Below are positions 1 through 5,123 of a stretch of DNA of 5,123 nucleotides, one piece after another. Under the pieces are notes generated by a model. The model saw only the letters and a program-made list of their open reading frames with translations. It did not search any database and was not told where the DNA came from. Position numbers and translations under genes: made by a program. Source of the stretch: Dethiosulfovibrio sp. (GTDB lineage Bacteria > Synergistota > Synergistia > Synergistales > Dethiosulfovibrionaceae); NCBI GenBank assembly GCA_028709985.1, contig JAQUTB010000159.1, positions 1 through 5,123 of the forward strand. The letters are read 5' to 3'. How positions within the stretch are numbered: position 1 is the first letter of the stretch; the number at the start of each line of letters is the position of its first letter.

Positions 1-1089
1 GGTCCGTCTTATTCCCCTCAGGACCCAGCTTCTGTCGTAGCGAAACCATACGTCGTTGAAGGCGACCTCCCCCTTTATAGGCCTGAGCCTGACCGGGTTA
101 GGAGGAGACTCAACACTGTCCTCGTTGTCAAGAAGGTCGAATATCCTCTCCGCCGAGGCCAAGCCGTGCTGGAGCTGGCTGATGACCCTGGTGAGGATCG
201 TTACCGGGTGGGCCATGAAGCCGAGATAGCCCAAAAACGCTATTAGGTCACCAGGGGTCATCCCGTCATCCACAACGGAACGACCGCCCAGCCAGAAGAT
301 GACAGCGAGTGCCAATATCAGTAGCACCTCCACCGCGCCGGAAAGGACTCCGTTGACCTGGGTCCCCCTCATGAGGGACCGGAAGTTCGATAGGTTTTGC
401 TCCTCGAACCTCTTTCTCTCCACGTCCTCGGTGGCAAAGGCTCGGACTATGCGGATAGCGGACAAAGCCTCCTCGGCCAAAGCCGATAGCCCCGCCAGGC
501 TGGACTGTATATCGTGCCCCACCTGACGCAGTTTTTTTGAGGCCAGGCTAAGGACCCAGACCGTTACCGGAAGTATGGCGAAAGTCACGACGGTAAGACG
601 CCAGTTTATGTACAGCAAAAAACCCATCATTCCCACTGTGGTGATACCCTGAACCACCAGGTCCACCACCGCATTTGTGACCGTGGACTGTAGAACGGTA
701 GCGTCGTTTGTCACCCTGGAGATGAGCTCCCCAACCCTGTGGCCGTTGACGTATTTGAGCGACATCCTCTGGGATGCGCTGTAAGCCTGGAGCCGGAGGT
801 CCAGGACCACCCGCTGCCCGACCCAGGTCATCAGATATTTTTGGCCGTAGGAGGCGAAGGCCTTCACCACGTAGACCACAACCAGAGATACCGCTACCAG
901 GTTGAGCATGAACAGGTCCTTTCTTATCAGGACGTCGTCCACCACGTTCTTCATCAGCCAGGGCGGTATAACCGCACAACAGGAGACGATCAACATGCAG
1001 AGGAGGGCGAAGAAGAGCCTCCTCCTGTAGGGAAGGGCGTAGGACAGGACCCTCCTGTAGGTGTCCACGGATCTGTTTTTTGAATTCAT
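1..1089 (-). CDS. msbA: MsbA-type lipid A flippase (ABC transporter), C-terminal ATPase outside the window
   Basis: Fused permease-ATPase half-transporter that, as a homodimer, flips lipid A-core from the inner to the outer leaflet of the inner membrane using ATP. The frame runs 363 codons without a stop from the ATG at 1089 to the window edge. Visible is the whole type 1 exporter membrane domain (PF00664): helices near residues 23-45, 58-80, 140-160, 164-182, 248-268 and 280-300. The first cytoplasmic loop has LRLQAYSASQRMSLKYVNGH then RVGELISRVTND (118-129); the second has EEALSAIRIVRAFATED (206-222). GLASAERIFDLLD at 309-321 is the typical linker to the ATPase. The ATPase begins at GEVAFNDVWFRYD (340-352), with Tyr351 as the probable A-loop adenine-stacking residue. 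Walker A, Q-loop, signature and Walker B lie beyond the edge. Other ABC exporters share this fold, so the MsbA call leans on the lipid A neighbours. Confidence 0.88.
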   Translation of the reverse strand, partial: MNSKNRSVDTYRRVLSYALPYRRRLFFALLCMLIVSCCAVIPPWLMKNVVDDVLIRKDLFMLNLVAVSLVVVYVVKAFASYGQKYLMTWVGQRVVLDLRLQAYSASQRMSLKYVNGHRVGELISRVTNDATVLQSTVTNAVVDLVVQGITTVGMMGFLLYINWRLTVVTFAILPVTVWVLSLASKKLRQVGHDIQSSLAGLSALAEEALSAIRIVRAFATEDVERKRFEEQNLSNFRSLMRGTQVNGVLSGAVEVLLILALAVIFWLGGRSVVDDGMTPGDLIAFLGYLGFMAHPVTILTRVISQLQHGLASAERIFDLLDNEDSVESPPNPVRLRPIKGEVAFNDVWFRYDRSWVLRGIRRT

Positions 1090-1091
1090 AG

Positions 1092-2186
1092 TCAAATCAA
1101 CCTTTCCAGGGAGTCGCACAACATAGAAGACGGAGTCCTGCTGTCGGCCATGGTCCTGAGAATTTCCCTGGTCCTAGCCAGGTGACGTCTATCGTCCAGC
1201 AATCGGTCTATCTCGGCGGCCAGCTGGGACGGCGAGACATCCCCGACCAGCTCGGGAAATACCTCCATGCCCGCTATCCTGTTGGGCCAGGCCAGGTATC
1301 CCTCCCTACGGGCCGCCTTTCGCCTGAGGACCACTTCTTTCAGTGCCGCTCCACCTGGAAGGGAGAGGGCCATTCCGGCCAGGCCGCTCAAAGGTATTTT
1401 CCCGATAAAAGAAAAAGGGACTGCCACCAGAGCGGGGACAGCCCTATGCATCAGCTCGAGGGTGTTGGTTCCCGGCTGTGTAACAGCCAGATCCGCGCCG
1501 TCCAAGGCCGCACCGGTTCCACCGGTGAAGGGATTAAGCCCCGATTCCCGCCAAAGCCGAACCTCGTCCTCCAAGGAGAAGGGAGATAACAAAGAGATGA
1601 ACTGAAGGCCTTCTCTGTGACCCAACGATAACAGGGTCTCTAACAGATACTCCCTGGCCGCCTCCCTTATCGAGGGCCTGCTCCCTGGGAAAAAAACCAG
1701 TCTATCCCCCTTTTTGCCCTCCCATATACGGGAGGGCTCGTCCATGTCCAGTCCGTCCGCCACCAGGTCACCTGTCACCAACACAGGGCATTTTATCCCA
1801 ATCGCCATGGACTCATAAGCGGTGGCCACTAGGTCACAGCTGGACAGGCCTCTCTTGTTACCGTAGGTATAGCAGGCAAGTGGGACAGAATGGGAAAAGG
1901 CCATGGCCCTTCCGAATGCCAGATCTCCTCCAAGCTGCACGACTAGGTCGCAACCATGACGAACCAAGCAAGACAGGGTTCCCAAAGCACCCTTGGGCCT
2001 GAGCACATAGCTCACGCCCGGAATTTTCACCGCCGCCTCGGTCTCCAGGCCGGACGCGAAGGGACAGGGAAGGAGGTGTATCGACACGGTCCACCCCCTT
2101 TGGGCCATTCTAGAACAAAGTGGCCTCGCCCAGCCCCACAGTTCGCCTGGGCCGTTTACCAGGAGGGAAACCCTTTTGTCTCTCAT
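1092..2186 (-). CDS. Divergent LpxB-like (GT19-like) glycosyltransferase-fold protein, function unknown
   Basis: A 364-residue protein of LpxB size and layout but clearly not a second ordinary LpxB. It starts with a short beta strand and NGPGELWGWARPL at 11-23, where LpxB has GEASGD. LGGDLAFG at 85-92 stands where LpxB has IDxPDF, and CYTYGNKRG at 105-113 replaces SPSVWAWR. The C-terminal nucleotide-sugar half is better kept: FFPGSRPSIRE at 165-175, TQPGTNTLELM at 236-246 (compare ASGTxxLE), and WPNRIAGMEVFPELVG at 300-315 (compare PNxxxGxxxxPExxQ). No signal peptide is evident; residues about 249-280 are hydrophobic and may contact the membrane, as in LpxB. It resembles proteins annotated as 'lipid-A-disaccharide synthase-related'. 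The setting between lpxB and msbA suggests action on lipid A or a related glycolipid at the cytoplasmic face. The acceptor, the donor and even catalytic activity are unknown. It overlaps lpxB by 4 nt and ends 2 nt before msbA. Confidence 0.82.
   Translation of the reverse strand: MRDKRVSLLVNGPGELWGWARPLCSRMAQRGWTVSIHLLPCPFASGLETEAAVKIPGVSYVLRPKGALGTLSCLVRHGCDLVVQLGGDLAFGRAMAFSHSVPLACYTYGNKRGLSSCDLVATAYESMAIGIKCPVLVTGDLVADGLDMDEPSRIWEGKKGDRLVFFPGSRPSIREAAREYLLETLLSLGHREGLQFISLLSPFSLEDEVRLWRESGLNPFTGGTGAALDGADLAVTQPGTNTLELMHRAVPALVAVPFSFIGKIPLSGLAGMALSLPGGAALKEVVLRRKAARREGYLAWPNRIAGMEVFPELVGDVSPSQLAAEIDRLLDDRRHLARTREILRTMADSRTPSSMLCDSLERLI
1101..1107 (-). promoter_or_regulatory. Probable ribosome binding site of msbA
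   Basis: GGAAAGG on the minus strand lies 11 nt upstream of the ATG at 1089, inside the last codons of the LpxB-like gene. The spacing is somewhat long, and the upstream stop codon is only 2 nt from the ATG, so reinitiation probably contributes. Confidence 0.4.
2183..2186 (-). other. ATGA start/stop overlap coupling lpxB to the LpxB-like gene
   Basis: The minus strand reads ATGA here: the ATG (2186-2184) starts the LpxB-like protein and the TGA (2185-2183) ends lpxB. The upstream bases (GCTAAGGCGGTGTTGGGATC) hold only a weak, distant purine-rich match. Termination-reinitiation is therefore the likely way the second gene is translated, which would tie its output to that of LpxB. Overlap seen in the sequence; coupling inferred. 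Confidence 0.75.
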
Positions 2187-3271
2187 GATCCCAACACCGC
2201 CTTAGCCCAAAAGTCGGATGCCCCTTGCTCTCCCATCATGGACCTGCCCAACTTCAGCCCTGAGTAGACCTTTTCCCGTCGTTTTTTTGACCTCAAAAAA
2301 GACAGTATATTGGGCCATATGACGTCTGGAGTACAGCGGTCCTGGAGAAACTCGGGGTAAATAGGCCTACCGGTGATGACGTTGGGCATGGAGACGAACT
2401 TGAGGTCGACAAGGTTTTTATACACAAACCACTCTAAAGGTCCACCTCGGTACATTATCGCCATGAATCGGCCACACATCATGGCCTCCACCGCCACTGT
2501 CCCGCTGGCTCCTATGGCAAAGTCGGATCGAGAAAGCAGATCCCTGGCCTCGCCATAGAAGGTTTCATGCCCACGGAGCTCGGAGAGCACGGCACTTTTT
2601 GCCCTCTCGTTAAGCCCAGGAGCGACGGAGAAAACCGGTATCAAGCCACGACACCTCAGCCTGTCGGCCAGAGATAGCAGTATCGGCAGCAGCTTTTCGA
2701 CCTCCGATCCCCTGCTTCCAGGTAGCAGGGCGACGAGCCCATTCCCAGGAGGTGGAGAGGGAGGACCAAAAGAATCGACCATCGGATGACCTATCCAGGC
2801 CGAGGGAACACCTTTTGACCTTAGATAGCGGTCCTCAAAGCCAAAAAGGGGCAGACAGAGATCAAATATTTCCCTTAAGGGAACTACCCTTCCACCTCGC
2901 CAGGCCCAAACCGTCGGAGGGGACAAAAACACCGCCTTTCCCCTGTAGCCCTTTTTGCGAAGCCTTCGAACCAACGGGATATGAAAGTCGGGACTGTCGG
3001 CGACCACCACCGAGTCGGGGTTTAGACGAAGTATCCTGTCGCAGATGTCCTCGGCCAGTCGGTTCAACCTGAACACCGCCGCCATCGCCTGGGTTATTCC
3101 CATTATGTGAAGGTTGGAGCTGGAGTAGACGGGCTTTACCCCTGCGCCCTCGGAGAGTGTCCCCACCATCCCCCAGAGCCTTCCGGTGTAACCGACCTTT
3201 TTTATTGACAGGGCCAAGGAGGAGATAAGGAAGTCGCCGGAGGCCTCGCCACAGCTCAGGAAGATGGACAC
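2183..3271 (-). CDS. lpxB: Lipid-A-disaccharide synthase LpxB
   Basis: Membrane-associated GT19 glycosyltransferase that condenses lipid X with UDP-2,3-diacylglucosamine to form the beta-1,6 lipid A disaccharide phosphate plus UDP. The 362 residues are slightly shorter than E. coli LpxB (382). Motifs in order: CGEASGD at 7-13; IMGITQ at 56-61; ADSPDFHIPL at 91-100, whose first Asp (92) aligns with E. coli Asp98; SPPTVWAWRGGRV at 117-129; IGHPMVD at 160-166; LLPGSRGSEVEKL at 182-194, with Arg187 aligning with E. coli Arg201; ASGTVAVEAM at 255-264; MPNVITGRPIYPEFLQ at 295-310. The start is GTG. An in-frame TGA lies at 3304-3302 and no ATG, GTG or TTG falls between it and 3271, so this start is almost forced; AGGGGTGGG a few bases upstream is a weak ribosome site. 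Departures from the usual sequence are GTLS (37-40) for GPRM and FGFE (143-146) for LPFE. It lies between lpxI and an LpxB-like gene. Confidence 0.95.
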   Translation of the reverse strand: MSIFLSCGEASGDFLISSLALSIKKVGYTGRLWGMVGTLSEGAGVKPVYSSSNLHIMGITQAMAAVFRLNRLAEDICDRILRLNPDSVVVADSPDFHIPLVRRLRKKGYRGKAVFLSPPTVWAWRGGRVVPLREIFDLCLPLFGFEDRYLRSKGVPSAWIGHPMVDSFGPPSPPPGNGLVALLPGSRGSEVEKLLPILLSLADRLRCRGLIPVFSVAPGLNERAKSAVLSELRGHETFYGEARDLLSRSDFAIGASGTVAVEAMMCGRFMAIMYRGGPLEWFVYKNLVDLKFVSMPNVITGRPIYPEFLQDRCTPDVIWPNILSFLRSKKRREKVYSGLKLGRSMMGEQGASDFWAKAVLGS

Positions 3272-4071
3272 GGTCCCACCCCTATCACGGATATCCCAAG
3301 ATCACAGGAGAGCTGGCTAAACGAACTTCCTCCAAGGATGAGACAGTTTCCTGCCTCGAGAGCCAAACAGGACAGACCGGCTTTTGACATGGATCTCAGT
3401 GTATCCAGGCCAACGACGGGAATATCGTATCTCCTGTCCTGATCGGGCCTCATCCCCTTTACCACGACACCGGAGCGAGAGATGGCCCCAGCCCTCATTA
3501 CGGCTTGGTCGGTCCCCTCCATGGCCTCAACCGCGACGACCGCCCTCTTTGAGACGACCAACGACTGGCCGAAGGACAGTGGCAGGAGCTTGCCTAGTAT
3601 GGATCTGCCGTATTCCACGTCGTCCAGATCGCTCTCCATAGGGGGAGGGCCGGCTATATGGCCCATTTTGGATATCATCTCCGGTACGACCGAGTCGTAT
3701 CTCGCTACAGATATCCCAAGTTTTTCCACCCTGTCTATCACCGCGCCTAAAAGGGCATGGTCGTCTCTATCCCTCAGGCCCCCGACTATGCCGGAGGTCT
3801 CTTCGTCCATGGAGTCGCTGTAGATGGTCTTTTTGGGGACATAGCCAGCTAAAAGGAGCCTCTTGACCCTTCGGAATGTGAGGCTGGCGAAGATCTTGAC
3901 CAGGTTGAGCTCCTTGATATGTATCACCGATATCCCAGGCATCTCCAGCTCCGACGGATCCTGCCTGAGGGCGTAGACAAGGGGAGGCTCTCCTTTTTCG
4001 ATCAGTCCTTTGAGTATCTCGACCGGCAGAAGCCCCTCTCCAGCCACCAGGGCCAGTTTTCCACTCGCCAT
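3256..4071 (-). CDS. lpxI: UDP-2,3-diacylglucosamine diphosphatase LpxI (DUF1009)
   Basis: Cytoplasmic enzyme that hydrolyses UDP-2,3-diacylglucosamine to lipid X (2,3-diacylglucosamine 1-phosphate), the step done by LpxH in enterobacteria. The 271-residue length is close to the family's usual 270-285. The protein opens with a small Rossmann-like N-terminal domain (KLALVAGEGLLPVEI, residues 5-19), followed by GG-x-RDRDDHALL at 97-108. The conserved C-terminal catalytic domain carries FGQS at 167-170, AVEAMEGTDQAV at 180-191, and K-x-MRPDQDRRYDIPVVGLDT at 205-224. The aspartates of this last block probably include the catalytic one, by family analogy. EAGNCLILGG follows at 239-248. The frame stays open upstream to 4353, but that extension lies inside the permease gene and resembles nothing in LpxI. 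The ATG at 4071 directly precedes the family's first beta strand and has a GGTGA ribosome site 5 nt away. Its 3' end overlaps lpxB by 16 nt. Confidence 0.95.
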   Translation of the reverse strand: MASGKLALVAGEGLLPVEILKGLIEKGEPPLVYALRQDPSELEMPGISVIHIKELNLVKIFASLTFRRVKRLLLAGYVPKKTIYSDSMDEETSGIVGGLRDRDDHALLGAVIDRVEKLGISVARYDSVVPEMISKMGHIAGPPPMESDLDDVEYGRSILGKLLPLSFGQSLVVSKRAVVAVEAMEGTDQAVMRAGAISRSGVVVKGMRPDQDRRYDIPVVGLDTLRSMSKAGLSCLALEAGNCLILGGSSFSQLSCDLGISVIGVGPCPSS

Positions 4072-4076
4072 AGCCG

Positions 4077-4081
4077 TCACC
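4077..4081 (-). promoter_or_regulatory. Ribosome binding site of lpxI, overlapping the permease stop codon
   Basis: On the minus strand the sequence reads GGTGACGGCTATG. GGTGA matches the 3' part of the consensus GGAGGTGA and sits 5 nt before the ATG at 4071. The TGA within it is also the stop codon of the upstream permease, so a ribosome terminating there is already placed on the lpxI initiation region. This supports the ATG at 4071 over the longer open frame reaching 4353. Coupling is inferred from the geometry. Confidence 0.6.
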
Positions 4082-5123
4082 GGTTGGCCCTGGCGGTCAA
4101 AAAACCACCGCAGGACAGAAAGATAATGTTCGGAAGCCAGGCCGCCAGTATTGGGGGAATATTTCCGCTCTCCCCAAGGGCCCGTCCCATGGACATAACC
4201 ACGTAATAGGCGAAAACGATAAGGACGCTGAGCCCAAAACCCATGCCCATACCGCCGCTCTTTCTCTGGGGCCTTACCCCCAACGCGGCTCCTATAAGGG
4301 CCAGTACCACGCTGGCCCATGGCACGGCCAGATGAAGGTGGAAGGACACCCACAGAGGGACAAGGTTGGCTCCTTGGGCCTCCATTAGGTTGATGTGAGC
4401 CTTAAGCTGCTTTAAGCTCATAGAGTCAGGATCCTGAGAGGAGCTGGCTACCTGGGTCGGCGTAAGGCTAAGGGGCAACCTCTGACTCTTGAAGCCAAAC
4501 AGAAATGATACCCTTCCGTCGTCCTCCACAGCGAAGACCTTGCCATCAGATAGGGACCATATGCCGTCGTCCCATTTTCCCTGATCGGCGGTGGTTATCC
4601 TGGTCAACCGGCTTTCGACAAACTCCTGAATTATTACGTTCTCCATGGTTCCGCTTCTGGGCCTCAGTGAACCGATGTAGAGGACACGGTTGAGATGCCC
4701 CCCACTTTCGTCCTTGAGAAAGATCCTCTCCTTCAGCAAGGATGGCTTTTGCTTCACCACATCGTAGCGAAGGACGTTGTCCGCGGCTTTGTTCGCCAGG
4801 GGGACGACGGTCTCGTTCATGAATAGGGCGGTCAGGGCCACCAGGGACGACCCAACCAAAACTGGAAGGGCTATCCTCTGAAACGAGATACCGGAGGCCT
4901 TCAACGCCACTATTTCGCTGTTGGACGACAATCTGCCGAAGGACAGCAGCGTTGAAAGGAGACAGGACATGGGAAGGGTCAGGACCACCACGGAGGGAAG
5001 TTTGTACATGAAAAGCTTCAGGACCGTCACCATGGAGATGCCCTTCTCTATCAGCATCTCCGCGACCTTGAACAGGAGGTCCCCAGCGACCAGGATGGTC
5101 GTAAATGTCAGCACCCCAAACAG
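4077..5123 (-). CDS. LptF/LptG-family LPS export permease (YjgP/YjgQ), 5' end cut by window edge
   Basis: Inner-membrane subunit of the LptB2FG ABC exporter, which extracts LPS from the inner membrane and passes it to LptC/LptA. In the window it reads 348 residues to a TGA at 4079-4077. The reading frame stays open to the edge (Leu-Phe-Gly before a GTG at 5114), and family members have a short helix there, so the true start lies outside. The layout fits PF03739: three N-terminal membrane segments (about residues 1-23, 43-64 and 83-108), a soluble periplasmic beta-rich region (about 110-235), then three C-terminal segments (about 253-283, 291-312 and 320-342). Family-like motifs are LKASGIS at about 74-80 after the second helix, MSLKQL before the fourth, and FHLHLAVPWASVVLALIGAA through it. 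I cannot decide between LptF and LptG from this protein alone; the partner may lie upstream. LpxI begins 5 nt after its stop. Confidence 0.93.
   Translation of the reverse strand: MFGVLTFTTILVAGDLLFKVAEMLIEKGISMVTVLKLFMYKLPSVVVLTLPMSCLLSTLLSFGRLSSNSEIVALKASGISFQRIALPVLVGSSLVALTALFMNETVVPLANKAADNVLRYDVVKQKPSLLKERIFLKDESGGHLNRVLYIGSLRPRSGTMENVIIQEFVESRLTRITTADQGKWDDGIWSLSDGKVFAVEDDGRVSFLFGFKSQRLPLSLTPTQVASSSQDPDSMSLKQLKAHINLMEAQGANLVPLWVSFHLHLAVPWASVVLALIGAALGVRPQRKSGGMGMGFGLSVLIVFAYYVVMSMGRALGESGNIPPILAAWLPNIIFLSCGGFLTARANR

Noticed and set aside
532..538. A7 run on the coding strand in msbA, with another near 2282-2288 in lpxB; possible slippage sites
   Set aside because: Both read TCA-AAA-AAA in frame, so the A-AAA-AAC heptamer is not in the frame needed for -1 frameshifting. 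The proteins continue correctly on both sides.
548..979. 143-codon minus-strand open frame inside msbA
   Set aside because: It is out of frame with the continuous MsbA reading, which matches the ABC exporter family throughout. The alternate protein is Gly/Arg/Pro-rich with no domain.
1182..1605. Overlapping plus-strand open frames antisense to the LpxB-like gene
   Set aside because: Low-complexity, Arg/Pro/Gln-rich translations with no recognisable motif. They are explained as shadows of the minus-strand gene.
2281..2300. T-rich stretch considered as a terminator
   Set aside because: It lies inside lpxB coding sequence (Ser-Lys-Lys-Arg), and I see no GC-rich hairpin positioned before a T run on the transcribed strand.
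3290..3940. GATATCCCA repeated three times (near 3290, 3711 and 3930)
   Set aside because: On the minus strand each copy encodes Gly-Ile-Ser within LpxI (LGISV, LGISV and PGISV). Shared codons for recurring strand sequences explain them; there is no regular spacing or symmetry suggesting a binding site.
4072..4353. Open frame extending lpxI upstream by 94 codons, overlapping the permease gene
   Set aside because: The extension is rich in Gly, Arg and Pro, resembles nothing in LpxI, and is the out-of-frame reading of conserved permease helices. The ATG at 4071 fits the family start and has a ribosome site.

Overview
The window is a single, gapless stretch of five genes, all on the minus strand and read from high to low coordinates. 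All five belong to lipid A / lipopolysaccharide assembly, so the source is a diderm (outer-membrane) bacterium. It carries LpxI, the alternative UDP-2,3-diacylglucosamine hydrolase, rather than LpxH. The proteins and the compact, moderately GC-rich organisation remind me of the Synergistota (Dethiosulfovibrio or Aminomonas type). That assignment is an impression from protein style, not a demonstrated result.

Layout in transcription order: (1) 5123-4077, an LptF/LptG-family permease of the LPS exporter, missing its first few residues at the window edge; (2) 4071-3256, LpxI; (3) 3271-2183, LpxB, lipid-A-disaccharide synthase, with a GTG start inside the end of lpxI; (4) 2186-1092, a divergent LpxB-like (GT19-like) protein of uncertain function, joined to lpxB by an ATGA overlap; (5) 1089-1, the transmembrane half of an MsbA-type ABC transporter, cut off before its Walker A motif. 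Junctions are +5 nt, -16 nt, -4 nt and +2 nt. I see no promoter or terminator between the genes, so they look like the interior of one operon with coupled translation.

How they fit together: LpxI cleaves UDP-2,3-diacylglucosamine to lipid X, and LpxB joins lipid X to another UDP-2,3-diacylglucosamine to give the lipid A disaccharide. MsbA flips the lipid A-core across the inner membrane, and the LptF/G-type permease extracts it for transport to the outer membrane. The unexplained member is the LpxB-like protein between lpxB and msbA. It keeps the C-terminal nucleotide-sugar-binding half of the fold but has lost or altered the N-terminal acceptor and catalytic motifs of LpxB. It is the best candidate here for undescribed biology. 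There is no stretch over 300 bases without a gene, and I found no RNA genes, mobile elements, repeats or CRISPR.
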